A stretch of 64,000 bases of DNA from contig JAZGUH010000140.1 of NCBI GenBank assembly GCA_037893225.1, positions 186,001 to 250,000 of the forward strand, given 5' to 3'. Below, piece after piece: positions 1-64,000 of this stretch (its first letter is position 1; each line of letters begins with the position of its first letter). Origin of the DNA: Hippasteria phrygiana. Its lineage: Eukaryota > Echinodermata > Asteroidea > Valvatida > Goniasteridae. A program made the translations under genes and the position numbers. A model generated the notes under the pieces. The model saw nothing but the letters and a program-made list of their open reading frames with translations, ran no database searches and was not told the origin of the DNA.

Positions 1-900
1 GAAATATCGGCAAAAAATAAATCACGATATTTGATATTATCGTGATGACATTATCGTCACTTTTCTTTACGGAAGAATGGAGGAATAAAAAAATACATGA
101 CGGAAGTCACCACGGCATCATGAGAGGCCAGCGGGATCGGCCTGCCGGGGATTGAGCTCGGGTCTGCGCATTTAATATCGGGGCTACTGAGATCGCGAAT
201 CGGGGCCACCAAGATCGGGGGGCTGGGTTGACAAGGCTTCACTCGTTGAGTAGTTGGAGTTCTACGACATTTACCTTTAGTTGGCTTCTTTACAGCACTC
301 CAGAAAGACGAGCGTTTTTTCCTATTTTGGCATTGCTGATCAGTAACAGCTGATAATTAATACCATGTGTGCTATAGGGCCGGCTGGCCATAACCCTGGG
401 TTTTAGTCTTTTCTCAAGACAAAGTTTGCTACGTGTTAGCGGCATGTACGTGCATTGTACCATTGGAATAAGACGGTAGTATTCAGTGCGGTTGTTTGCA
501 CTTGACCAAGACTACACCATGTACCAACGATGCGATGCAATGTGCATGCACGTGTGCTTTAATGAATGGCACAGAGATATGATGGCGACAAAGTCATGTC
601 GGGGTTTAGAAAACAGTCAAAGAAATGACACATACACGTATTAAGTAAATACGTTATGTACTATTCTATCGTCAAATTTTTTTGGAAATAACTGGAATTT
701 CGGGCAAGGTAAACTTGACTAATTCACACTTAATAGTTAATACACTTAGAAAAATCTTAAATGCTGTGAAAAGCAACATATCGTGATATTCTTCGGTATA
801 TCGAATTCCCCGATATTCCCCCTATTTTTTTAAGGGGCCGATTTGATTTTCGATAGGAAAAAAATATCAAAATATCAGGAAATGTCGTCATATCAAATAA
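1..900. repeat. Diverged upstream repeat, inverted relative to 13935-14365
   Basis: No gene is visible. Roughly 395-900 is a diverged reverse complement of 13935-14365. Shared blocks include the TCTCAAGACAAAGTTTGC region, a stretch around GTGCGGTTGTTTGCA, and the ATATCG-rich edge. The copy at 13935-14365 sits inside a Harbinger-like element, so this is probably a dispersed mobile sequence of unknown class. The edges (1-60 and 780-900) are rich in ATATCG/CGATAT words. Confidence 0.6.
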
Positions 901-54426
<53,526 letters not shown>

Positions 54427-56275
54427 CCGAGAGCACACGACCTGCAGACACATTTACATGCAGCTGATTGAGTTGGTTCAAGACCAAGGGCAAATACAGA
54501 TATGTTTGTGTGTGTATGACGGGAGGGGGATGTTAGGCTTGACAAACTTTTCTACCCTTAAAATGAAAGAAACATGGGGGTGAGATTTTTCCTGATATCA
54601 GGATTTTTGGTCCTGAAATATTGCTTTTAATAATTCCAAAAATGACGAGGATTCATAACTTTGTAAGGATTATTTTTGCTGGCGTTTGCAGATAACACTG
54701 AACCGTTGGATGTAATTTTTCTATTTCAAATGGACAAGGAGATTATGATGTCATTTTAACAACGGGCACCCCAAAATCACACTGTACTCTAAAAATCACA
54801 TAAGCCTTGCAAACTATAGCACCACCTTCACAAAGAGTACATTACGAAGTGATTTTGGACCCTCGTTGTTAAAATTACATCCGCCAAATCCTCCTGTTCA
54901 TTTTGAATAGAAAATCACATCCATGGATTTCACCGTGTTATGCACTATTTACAGCTGGTGCAACGGAGGGCGCAGGTTCGAATCCTGCTCCTGCCAGTTT
55001 CTTTGTTCACTTTGAATTTTTTTTTAGAAGTTAGAATTGACCCCTTCATTTGGAATCGTGACCTTTTTGTATCTAAATTATTTTTTCATGGGTGCCATAT
55101 TGAGCACACCTTCATTGTTTAGTATTGCATTATTTATGAACTATTCATACTTTTCGTATTAATTATTGTGTAGTATTCACTAATATCAAAAGAATTTCTT
55201 TTTATCCACTTGATATTTAAAGATATTTTAGTTATTAAAATACAAAGTTAGCTATTAATAAGAAACTTTACAACAAAGGTTAAATATTTCTTATTTGTGA
55301 ACATTTTTTATTCCCAGGAAAACTATGCATCACCTTGAGAAAAGGGCAAGAGAGTAAGTTTAGAAACTAGCAAAAATTGTTTTGAAACTTTTTTTATAGA
55401 GACAAGCTTGTGTGTGATTTAGGTAATGGAATTTTATGCAAAATGTTCAAGTTAAATTTGTTTAGTTCTTGTATTAAAGCCCGTAAAGTTATACTGCACC
55501 CAAGTTGTTAATTTTAGTAGAGAATTCTATTCATAAATCTGAAACCAAATAAAATGCGTCATTACAGTGGTAATTTTGTGATATATAATTATTAATTTGA
55601 AACCATGGTATGAGTATTTTTTTACAGAAGGCAAAAAAAACCCACTTGCGTTGCCCTTAAATGGGAAAAAGCGGGAGGGAGGGTCAGTCAGTCAATTAGT
55701 CAATTTTCTTTTTACCATCCAAGAAAACAATACATGTTGTGAAACTTGGAAGTCGGGAGGCAAAAAGTAAGCTTATTTTAAAAGTGAGATGGCGAAATGC
55801 TGTATTTAAAGACAATGATTTTAAGGGTCGGTCGCGGAGGACAACACAACTATTTTTTTGGCCTAATGGACCAACTGGCCATTGAATGCATAACTTTCCA
55901 CTGTCATATTTTACAGGGTTCTGGCAAAAGTATTTTGGCAGGAGCTTTGTCACTGTGTATATAAAATGATTTTGATAAAAGGGTGGCTGTGCAGCAACCA
56001 GGATTTGTGTAATTGGTGGGGCCTGATTTGTTTTTCTAAATATTTTCCTGAAAAGTTGGGTCCAAACTAATTTAAAACTTTCGTTTGCCGGGGGACACCC
56101 CCCACTTGATTTGCCAGTATAAACAAATTTTACATTCCTTCAGTAACTAGTATTAATAAAGTTAAGTCTATTCACAATTTGTGAAATGCAAGTTATTTTG
56201 TTAGTCTTAGTAATATCTGTATTTGTAGCGAAACCATTCCATACCTTTTTGTACTATTTGATGCAATAAATAAAT
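54427..56275 (+). other. Possible SLC35E3 3' UTR and flank
   Basis: The region follows the candidate stop. The first strong tandem AATAAATAAA lies at 56265-56274 and may be a polyadenylation signal. A SINE tail is at 54951-55015, and 55660-55870 resembles parts of 6290-6420 and 42330-42380. No other gene is seen. Confidence 0.35.
54951..55015 (+). repeat. 3' fragment of the tRNA-SINE
   Basis: GCGCAGGTTCGAATCCTGCT followed by CCTGCCAGTTTCTTTGTTCA and CTTTGAA, identical in layout to the tRNA 3' half and tail of the 62 kb array. Confidence 0.75.
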
Positions 56276-56399
56276 GCACAATTAAAGAACCTTTTCATTT
56301 GTCTGAAATGCATTTGTTTTATTCAGCACATAAAATGTATAAATTTCATGTGGACTCACTCATTAAGATTAGAACGTTGATACATGTACATGTATTACT

Positions 56400-56650
56400 G
56401 GGAACCTGAACTGGGTGTTAGTAAGTTACAAAACAGTTCCTTTATCAAAACAGTTCCTCCATCACAAGTCCCTGCAAATCCATCACAAGCCCTCCAGTCC
56501 TAATTCCAATTACAAGCTATTCAAATGAGCTTTGACAAAGGCATTCCTTTGTCATTGTTCATCCAGTTTATACTTGTGACCGGCTTTATGAAAGGACTTG
56601 TAAAAGGACTTGCATGGACTCGACTACAGCTCTGGCTGGTATCCATGATA
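56400..56650 (+). repeat. AAGTCC foldback repeat, copy 1
   Basis: Shares CATCACAAGCCCTCCAGTCC, CAAGCTATTCAAATGAGCTT, GGCATTCCTTTGTCATTGTT and TTGTGACCGGCTTTA with 61318-61522. It is edged by AAGTCC/GGACTT words. Confidence 0.75.
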
Positions 56651-57194
56651 CAGGCTTTCAAGCAGACCTTAGTAAAAAAAGTAGAATAGTAGGATCAAAA
56701 TACAAATTTAAAAAACAAAACAAAAGTAGGGACTTCGGAGGAAAAAATCAGGATATTTAAAGTAGGACTTTTGCAGGCTTTTATAAGTAGTTTCCGTTGA
56801 TACTTAACCCATGTTCTGTACTCACAACACTTGCTCCATCCTCAACTAAGCTCTTGGAAGTAAAGTTGCAATTAGTTCTCCCAAGCCCTTTAATGTGTGA
56901 TTATATGACAGTGTGTAACACGAAAAATATTGAGATTTCATTTTTTGGAGTTGTGGGACGAAAAAGTAGGAAAACTTGATAAAGCCTGATGAAACCTGCT
57001 TATTTATGATGAAGACCGACCATTCACTTGGCTGACAGCCTTCCAATATAACTAGCAGGGAAACTCTGGCAAACCCCTACTCTTCACGTAATAATACATA
57101 CTCTGCTTCTCTAATATATGTTGGTTTGGACTTTTCCTAGAATATCATGTCGGGGTTTTCCTATCTTTGAAACCGGGTATTTCTTCATCGTGAA

Positions 57195-57480
57195 ACTTGG
57201 CTTTCTGCCTGTTCCCACCAATATACTCCAGCTGTACCTAGATGTAGAACAAAAAACTAAGCCAATAGCTTTTTCCCTCGTTCCATATCTCTATGGAATT
57301 CTTTGCCTGGTGCATGTTTCCCTTCATCTTATGATCTTTCCTGCTTCAAGAGGAATATTAATTCCTACCTCTCGTATCTTTGATTCTTTTTCTATTTTTT
57401 AGCCCTGTACCTCGAGTGGCTTTTAAGCCTTGTTTGGGGCGAACTTTGTGTAAAAAAAAAACTAAATAAAAAAAATAGTT
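57195..57480 (+). pseudogene. LINE ORF2 C-terminal fragment plus 3' tail
   Basis: This is the inverse copy of 6424-6660, read on the plus strand with shifts around LWNSLPG-coding sequence (ATGGAATTCTTTGCCTGGTG). It ends in TGTGTAAAAAAAAAACTAAA, resembling a LINE 3' tail. Confidence 0.55.
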
Positions 57481-57739
57481 TCCTCTTTACAGGGTGAGGA
57501 GCTACAGTTCTGTATGCACTCTCAAGGAAACCTTGGTTTCATGACCAGAAAGAATAAGAATGAAAATGAATGACTAAATAAATGAATAAATGTCTGAAGG
57601 CTCAGATTTCATCGCTCAGTGTTCATCTAGTATAGGATGTATCATACAACCCCTCTTGATCATCTCTACATCTTGGTGTCCCTGGTAGCATCAAGAAGAA
57701 CCCGTGATGTTGTAGATGCTTTATAACCTCTCACATTAA

Positions 57740-59014
57740 AGGTAGTGTACATGATTGGTCATTGTTGCAATTTTCAGAAATGGGCGGATTTGGGGGTTAG
57801 TATTTTATAGGAAATATCGTTCCACTAACCTGTTCAAAGTTTTGCGTTCTTGGATGGAAACAAAAAAATAAGAAAAACGGCATTCGTTTTCAACGGTCGG
57901 GCAGTATTTGTTACAGCGCCCTCTTGTAAAATAAGCAACATTTTTGTAAATGGGATCGTTTTCAATTGGTCACATAACGTGTACAGAGGCCGAGGGCTGA
58001 GCGGAACATCCAAGATCCACGGCATGCACTGGTTACAACGTGTCGCTTCGGTACACTACGCGTGCGCCCGTTTTCGGATTGTTAACCTATTTTAGACACA
58101 ACACGGATTAACTACATTCGGTCAATAGAGGGCAGTTTTCAAAAGATTGTTCTTCTGAACAATCGTTGGAAAATGATATAAATTTCCACTTTTCTTGAAA
58201 ACGACAGCACACCTGGTGCTATCATTTCACAGGATGATTGGGACCACTAGTACTATTAACTTAAGCCCTGTCCGCACTGGACTTTTTTGGTAAAACTTGC
58301 CAAGATGATGGGTACTTTTCCCATTTTAAGTCCAGTGCCGACAGCCTAGGACGTTTTCCTCTCAGTTACTTTTCCTGAGTCCAGCGGTTACTTCTACCGG
58401 GCAACTGCTGCCCAGGAAACTGACCAGGTAACTTTTCCCGCGACGATAATTCCAGTGCGGACAGTGCGAGTCGGTAAAAGCGGCTCAGGAAAGTGTACAT
58501 CCAGCCCGAGCGCGAGGTCATACTACACAGGAAAACCACGCATGCGCTTTGCATTGTTTCACCACAGTGCGTTGCACGAGGCAATTTTCCAAATTCCAGT
58601 GCGTTGTTCCTCTTTTGGTCGCAATCATGGCAGATTTTATAATTGATACAGTCGGAAGTTTGATTGGTGCTAAAAATGTAGGCCTACTACGTGTACACAT
58701 CAGCCGAAAAATGAAAAGGCACGCGTGATTTGGGTCAATCGCATCAATGTAGAAAGGTCACGCAGAGCGCCCTCATGAGTCGTTATATTGACAGCTCGGT
58801 ACCTTCTACCACGGTCTCGACGGTAAACAATTTTCGTGTCGAAAGTTCAAGTGTGGACAGTGGTCACATTTGACCATTTTTCATTTTACCATCGTCTCGG
58901 TAAAACCTTCCAAAAAAAAAGTCCAGTGCGGACACGGCATTACAGTCTAGTAAGGTATTTCGTAAAAATTCAGTAAAAAATTGTTTTGAGGATTACCAAT
59001 CGTGTACACTACAT
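57740..59014 (+). mobile_element. TTAA MITE, copy carrying insertions
   Basis: Left AGGTAGTGTAC after TTAA (57736-57739), right GTACACTACAT before TTAA (59015-59018). The family order is broken by extra sequence at about 57811-58140 and by a Harbinger-type MITE at 58264-58939. Confidence 0.75.
58264..58939. mobile_element. Harbinger-type MITE with TTA target duplication
   Basis: Inverted ends CTGTCCGCACTGGACTTTTT and its mirror (AGTCCAGTGCGGACACGGC at the right). TTA is present at 58261-58263 and 58940-58942; a 3-bp TTA/TAA target is the PIF/Harbinger hallmark. Other family members read ACTTACAG at this point without interruption, so they serve as empty sites. The interior repeats GTCCAGTGC/AGTGCGGAC words and has no intact gene. 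Confidence 0.8.
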
Positions 59015-59104
59015 TTAAGTATCAATCCTCTCAGTGGTTATGAAACATTAAAACACATGGGTCCAGTTTGAATACTTTTTTCCTTGTCGCTTTCCTAAAA
59101 CGGA

Positions 59105-59535
59105 TAGGGATGTTCATTTACAGGTAGTACAGGAATCAGGTATCCAATTGAAAAAGAGGCATGGGTACCTAGGTACCGTTATAGAAAGCAATCCCAACAA
59201 CTGCTGTTCATATTGTTCGTAAAGGTCCACACGTTAATACTACCACATCGGTGCATCAATGCAGCAAGATGCAAGTTTGTACAGTGAGCGCTGTATAGCT
59301 TTACGGTGTAAATTGCATTTTCGCAAGCATTATTACATTTTCATAAACGTTAATCTGTTTTTTTTTTTCGATGAACCCCAGTTTTCATTTGGAAAATTCC
59401 CCAAATGACATTCAAAAACTTTGTTGTCTGAGAAATCACAAGTAACATGTTTATTCGGTTTGGTACACGATTTCACAATCTGGAACCAGTTCCTGACATT
59501 AGCGGTCGCGTACTCGGTTCGGATGCACAGCCCTA
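59105..59535. mobile_element. hAT-related element
   Basis: Left TAGGGATGTTCATTTACAGG, right CGGATGCACAGCCCTA. The flanking octamers AAAACGGA and AAAATGGC are only partly alike. The interior matches parts of 47640-47969 (ATGCAGCAAGATGCAAGT, CTGACATTAGCGGTCG). Confidence 0.65.
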
Positions 59536-60050
59536 AAAATGGCACAAGTTTTCCGCAACTGTACGAATGGTGCTGCTGCTGCAAGCCCGCAATGTTGCTG
59601 AACACAGAGATTTCCTCAGCAAGCAGGTTACCAGCCAATATACTGTGGCATTACTTGTGACTGGTTCGCAGCTGACTGTGCTCAGATTCTCTTATGAGCA
59701 GCTCGCTGACACTGGGAACCTTAAATTTAGATTTTCCATCTCCAAATCTTCATTTCTCTGGCTGTTCATCTTCAAGTGCCACGTTGCCGTCTTCATCCTC
59801 GGACGACGAGACTGCTTGTTGGTCCGGCTTCTGCATTTCCTGGTTGGAAAAAACGGTAAATGTGTACAGATTCAAGTAACTCCATTTAAAATTAGCTATC
59901 GGGGGACTGAATGGGAATGCCCAGTGGAAATGTGGTCACAAGGGTGATGGCTAAAATGACCAAGTGGGTACAGTGTTTGGACGACTTAAAAAAACCAAAC
60001 ATTCATATTACCCAAAGCAAGGCACTCTCGGTAAAGGTTTACGATCAGAG
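59536..60050. other. Gene-free interval
   Basis: Frames such as one from about 59567 are open for ~125 codons but show no recognised domain, start context or exon borders. No repeat is recognised. Confidence 0.35.
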
Positions 60051-60054
60051 GTGT

Positions 60055-60225
60055 ACCCAGCATGATATGGGACAAATTGGGTACCCCCCCTCTTGTCCCC
60101 ATACACACTCCAGACTATTGTTACCTAACACAACCCCCCAGGAATCTTAAAGGAATTCCTGAGATTCCGGGAACACAATGACCAACACAAAAGAGGGGTG
60201 TTCCCTCTGTCCCATATCTTGCTTC
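60055..60225. mobile_element. ATATGGGGCAGAGG MITE, diverged copy
   Basis: GCATGATATGGGACAAATTG at the left and CTCTGTCCCATATCTTGC at the right, with the shared ACTATTGTTACCTAACACA interior. Confidence 0.7.
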
Positions 60226-60402
60226 AAATGATCAGCGGTGGTAGGGTTTGGCCACATTTTGAATTGCCAACCCTACCACCCGCACAGTTTTCCTGGGCCC
60301 AGAATTAAATAGACAGGCACGCAACTCTTCAATTTCCCAAAACGCGGAAAATAAAATGCGAGCGCGGAGCGCTAGCGTGAAGCTCTTACGACGTCGTGCA
60401 AA

Positions 60403-60438
60403 CATGTACATGTACATGTACATGTACATGTACATGTA
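60403..60438. repeat. (ACATGT) microsatellite
   Basis: Six perfect CATGTA hexamers in a row. The same self-complementary word is scattered through the window. Confidence 0.9.
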
Positions 60439-60536
60439 GGTATAGTGTCCGTATCCTGATGTATTGTATTCATTGACGCGAGAAAAAAAATGCGGAACCA
60501 GACTATCTATCAGTCTATAGTCGAATTGAGTATACC

Positions 60537-60706
60537 CAGCACGATATGGGGCAGAGGGGTACCCCCCTTTCTGTCCCTATACCCTATACACTCTCCAGAC
60601 TATTGTTACCTAACACATCCCCCCTGAGATTCCGGGAACACAATGACCAACACAAAAGAGGGGGGGGGGGGGGGTTCGCTCTGCCCCATATCGTGCATCA
60701 TATGGA
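60537..60706. mobile_element. ATATGGGGCAGAGG MITE
   Basis: CACGATATGGGGCAGAGGGG at the left and CTCTGCCCCATATCGTG at the right. The interior has CTATACACTCTCCAGACTAT and a G-run near 60660-60673. Confidence 0.8.
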
Positions 60707-61129
60707 ATTGAGGGCGCTATAGCGACTAGTTCATACAATGGCAAGATTATACATGTACGCGACAGAATGTGTACGGAGTCTGTGTCCTGCACCTTTCTAT
60801 GTAATGTATGTATACAAAATACAGAGCCAGACGATGTGCACTAGCAATATTGGTCATGTTGGTGGACGATTCCGTGGTCGGCATGGTGAAAAACGAGCTG
60901 AAGTGCGGATTCTTTTCATGGTCGGATTTTTAAAAAACGTGGAAATCCGCGGAAAAGTTGCATGCCTGAATAGAGGGTAATTCGTCAACATGTCAGAGAA
61001 ATTATCTCAATCTTTTAGACCTATAGACCCAGGCGGGATAACTTCCACTATCGGGGGGGGGTGGGGGGGGGGGGGGTGGGTAGAATAGATTAGTGGCATG
61101 CAGAATAAAAAGGGTTCCCATATGTAGCC

Positions 61130-61317
61130 ACAATGGACGGGTGCCTTCTATATGAAGAGGTGGCCACAGAATGGGCAGCCACAATAAATAAGGGGCCACT
61201 ATGGCAGGGGATCACAATGAAATAGTGGCCACAAATAATAGGCCACAATGGATAGCCAGCTACTATGAACAAGTGGCCACAATGAATAGGTGGCCATCAT
61301 AGGTCCAGGATCCAGAG
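61130..61317 (+). repeat. Decayed GGCCACAATG minisatellite, left part
   Basis: Degenerate units of GTGGCCACAATGAATAG type. Interrupted on the right by the AAGTCC foldback at 61318-61522. Confidence 0.65.
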
Positions 61318-61522
61318 GTGTATTCGAGTCCATCGCAAGTCCCTGCAAGTCCATCACAAGCCCTCCAGTCCTAATCCCAATCACAAGCTATTCAAATGAG
61401 CTTTGACAACGGCATTCCTTTGTCATTGTTCATCCAGTTACTTGTGACCGGCTTTAATATGAAAGGACTTCTGACTGAAACTGCGAAAGGACTTGTGAAA
61501 GGACTTGCAGGGACTCGACTAC
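61318..61522. mobile_element. AAGTCC foldback MITE, copy 2
   Basis: Left CGAGTCCATCGCAAGTCCCT and right AGGACTTGCAGGGACTCG form inverted ends. The interior is shared with 56400-56650. It is inserted between two halves of the GGCCACAATG minisatellite. Confidence 0.7.
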
Positions 61523-61529
61523 AACTCTG

Positions 61530-61700
61530 CCAGGATCACAATAAAAAAGCGGCCTCAACAGACAGCTGGCCACCACTGACAGGCGGCCACAATGTCGAGG
61601 CTACCAGAGAGTGGACAGAAGGCCACAATGGACAGAAGGCCACAATGGACAGAAGGCCACAATGGACAGAAGGCCACAATAAATGGCTGGCCATTAGGCA
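61530..61700 (+). repeat. GGCCACAATGGACAGAA minisatellite, right part
   Basis: About four almost perfect 17-bp units at 61620-61680 among more degenerate GGCCAC units. Confidence 0.8.
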
Positions 61701-62250
61701 AAAGTGGCAAACACTGACAGGTGACCATTTTTCTCATTCTTACCATTCTGAGAAAGTCGGCTAGTTTGCTCGCGTCCATGCCCGTGGTTAGGTGAAGGAT
61801 ATCTGTGGGGATGCGGTAGCTTAGAAACTGACTAGGCTGAATGCCCTCGGCACTGTGCACATAGCGGAATGTCTCCTATAAAAAAAAACGTTCACAATGA
61901 ACATGTGGCTACCAAAGGAGAGGTGGCCTAACAGAGGGACGGGCATGTTTATACAGCATTTGAATGGAAACTGATAAAAAAATAAAAAAATTTGAATCCC
62001 GCTCCTGCCAGTTTCTTTGTTCACTTTGAAAATGTATTCAAATTTACCTAGTCAGTTTCCCTTGTGGATTGTTTGACGAATTGTAAGTTAAAAAGTCGTA
62101 TCCTCATTGAGTGATCCCCACAATGTCGCTTCCCAGGTTGTATCGTAAAATTGGGTGTGATCCCTGGCTATACGGCATTCTGGGTTTATGACTTCTGACT
62201 AGCGCCCACCCGAACAGGGATGCTGACAATTTGGGAGACCACCAACATAG

Positions 62251-62323
62251 GGCAAGATAGCTCAGTTGGTAGAGCGCCGGTACGGTAACCTGGAGGTCGC
62301 AGGTTCGAATCCCGCTCCTGCCA
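62251..62323 (+). tRNA. tRNA-like body in SINE array, unit 1
   Basis: GGCAAGA acceptor 5' strand, A box TAGCTCAGTTGGTAGAGC, B box GGTTCGAATCCC, acceptor 3' strand TCCTGCC then A. Non-canonical C before the presumed anticodon and T-stem and acceptor mismatches make a functional tRNA unlikely, though pol III transcription is plausible. Confidence 0.6.
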
Positions 62324-62563
62324 GTTTCTTTGTTCACTTTGAAAATGTATTCAAATTTACCTAGTCAGTTTCCCTTGTGGATTGTTTGACGAATTGTAAG
62401 TTAAAAAGTCATATCCTCATTGAGTGATCCCCACAATGTCGCTTCCCAGGTTGTATCGTAAAATTGGGTGTGATCCCTGGCTATACGGCATTCTGGGTTT
62501 ATGACTTCTGACTAGCGCCCACCCGAACAGGGATGCTGACAATTTGGGAGACCACCAACATAG

Positions 62564-62636
62564 GGCAAGATAGCTCAGTTGGTAGAGCGCCGGTACGGTA
62601 ACCTGGAGGTCGCAGGTTCGAATCCCGCTCCTGCCA
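62564..62636 (+). tRNA. tRNA-like body in SINE array, unit 2
   Basis: Identical to the body 313 bp upstream. Confidence 0.6.
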
Positions 62637-62936
62637 GTTTCTTTGTTCACTTTGAAAATGTATTCAAATTTACCTAGTCAGTTTCCCTTGTGGATTGTTT
62701 GACGAAAAATAGAAAGTAAATACATGTTGTGTAAAGCCAACTTATCTGATACAGATATGCTCCGAGGCAAGTGTCAGAGATGTATGGAGTGGTGGGCGAG
62801 TGGGGGGGGGGGGGGGGGGGCTGGTGGGGGTTATCTAGGGTTGGGTGAAGCTGTGGTGGAAATGATTTAACTTATATTTGTCGCACTTTTCTGTTGACTA
62901 TCACATTATCATTAGAAATTGTTGACCATTCTGAAG

Positions 62937-63277
62937 TAGGGCCGAGTCAAATCGAATTAAATATTCAAATATTGAACCTTCCATTCGATCGATTATTTGA
63001 ATATTCGGTTGTCCAGATGGCCGATTTTGGGGTAAAAGTATATATATATATAACTAATTCGACCGGAAAGGGGAAACGAAGTTGTGCAAAAGTGCACGTT
63101 AGGGGGAAAATGTAAGTTAGGGAGAAAAAGTCATTTCCCCTTAACGTCACAACTACCTTTTCTAGCGAGAATTTTACTGTCGCAAATACTAAAAAGAATG
63201 ATTTTCCTGGTTTGGTCGAAATAGGTAAAGTTTGGGTTAGTTTACAGTAAAAAGAAGTTTGTGCACAAGTCTATGGG

Positions 63278-63312
<35 letters not shown>

Positions 63313-63602
63313 GGCAGTCTAATTAACGTGCAAAACTGCTCATTATTTTCATTATAATAGATTCTCACTTTTGTGACGATCGCCAGCACCAAGGAATGAT
63401 TCAGTATAAAAGGTTTAGCACAGGTGCAAAAATGCAGAAATACTTTTTTTTTTTTTTAAAGTAGGAACAGGTACATTCATCATTACGTGTTTGTAACACA
63501 GATAGATTAGATAGCCTATAGATTCAAACTCGAAAATAAATATTCAAATATTTGAATAATCGATCAAATATTTGAATATTAGAATATTTCGGCACAGCCC
63601 TA
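62937..63602. mobile_element. hAT element with perfect 8-bp duplication
   Basis: Ends TAGGGCCGAG and CACAGCCCTA with subterminal ATTCAAATATT inverted words. The octamer TTCTGAAG occurs on both sides (62929-62936 and 63603-63610). It includes a TA microsatellite (63279-63307). No transposase is seen. Confidence 0.85.
63279..63307. repeat. (TA)n microsatellite
   Basis: About 14 TA units inside the hAT element. Confidence 0.9.
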
Positions 63603-63612
63603 TTCTGAAGTC

Positions 63613-63990
63613 GGTTAACCCCTTGTACATTGCTATTTAATATTTTGATAGTATTATGTTGAATGCAGTTCGGAGGATGCCTTTTTAACCCCTTGTGTCC
63701 AGCTGTTATTGATGGGGTGCTGGTATGCCAAGAATGGGCTGTGCAGCCAAGCATAAATGCAAACAACAGGCGCCACAATGAATAGAGTGGTCCTAATCAC
63801 ACTTGGAGCCTCCCTTTTGTGTAAATGATAGATTTCAATGAAGCTCCATCTATTCATTACTCTCCCATTCAAGAATATAGTTGAAACATGAATAGATTGA
63901 GTACGCACAGGAATGCGCATATAGACGACAACTGGCCAGGTGGTCTTTTTCAAACCACGGCTACGGCCGTCGTCCGGATTCAAGAGCTTA
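63613..63990. repeat. TTAACCCCTTG repeats at the right edge
   Basis: TTAACCCCTTGTACATTGCT (63615) and TTAACCCCTTGTGTCCAGCT (63687) carry the left end of the piggyBac-like MITE family. CAGCCAAGCATAAATGCA-type words recall 47460-47500, and the GGCCAGGTGGTCTTTTTCAA region near the window end also recalls that family. The right end lies beyond the window. Confidence 0.55.
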
Positions 63991-64000
63991 AATGATGAAA

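Larger units (their letters stand above)
61995..62704 (+). mobile_element. Tandem tRNA-SINE array, 313-bp period
   Basis: Two complete units (about 62031-62343 and 62344-62656) with partial units at both ends. Each unit runs from the tail TTCAAATTTACCTAGTCAGT through the GTATCCTCATTGAGTGATC core to a tRNA-like body. The two full units look identical except for one base near 62100/62411. The core is the same as in the foldback at 26278-26726. Confidence 0.85.

Noticed and set aside
59567..59947. 126-codon frame and overlapping frames near 59.4-59.95 kb
   Set aside because: No recognised motif, overlapping frames of similar length, and partial overlap with the hAT-related element edge. Kept as a gene-free interval.
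60232..60435. Frame beginning with MYMYMYMYMYM
   Set aside because: Translation of the ACATGT microsatellite.

Overview
The window is AT-rich animal DNA dominated by transposable elements. It carries one recognisable host gene, an intron-containing SLC35E3-like solute carrier. The gene structure (phased exons with GT/AG borders), the tRNA-derived SINEs, hAT/Harbinger/piggyBac-type MITEs, mariner and Tx1-clade LINE remnants, and frequent ACATGTACATGTA runs suggest a marine invertebrate deuterostome (echinoderm, hemichordate or amphioxus). I cannot name the species.

Layout. 1-1150: upstream repeat remnant and 5' flank. 1151-7013: SLC35E3 exons 1-5, with intronic repeats. Exon 5 ends either at a TAG or, more likely, at a GTGAGT donor that shares the G of that TAG. 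A short in-frame last exon at 54360-54426 fits this donor in phase, so nearly all the rest of the window would be one 47.3 kb last intron. 7014-16477: a mosaic of foldback elements, hAT MITEs with 8-bp target duplications, and a three-level nest (an unnamed repeat inside a Harbinger-like element inside a mariner). 16478-33434: a 17 kb head-to-tail concatemer of non-autonomous Helitron/Helentron-like units, each ending in a hairpin plus CTAG and filled with minisatellites rich in TGACGTCA (CRE) and TCACGTGA motifs. Three 1.55 kb units are almost identical. 33759-34632: a hAT element. 34764-42288: a second, inverted Helitron-like element of a different sequence family, split by a ~6 kb Tx1-clade LINE on the minus strand. 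43549-44175: a paralogous copy of the flanks that lacks both the Helitron-like element and a small MITE, giving an empty site for each. 44500-54000: MITEs, a 12-bp minisatellite, long foldbacks and a SINE. 54360-64000: the last exon, its 3' region, and further MITEs, a tandem tRNA-SINE array and a hAT element.

How it fits together. The host gene encodes a multi-pass transporter of the triose-phosphate/nucleotide-sugar family. Everything else appears to be mobile or repetitive. The strongest novel signal is the shared architecture of the Helitron-like elements: a 5' terminal palindrome whose arms vary but stay complementary, the same arm sequence again just before a 3' hairpin, then CTAG at a T-rich target, with internal twin-CRE minisatellites and rolling-circle-like concatemers. 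No RepHel protein is encoded here, so these units must rely on a partner elsewhere. All statements come from reading the sequence; no database search was run.
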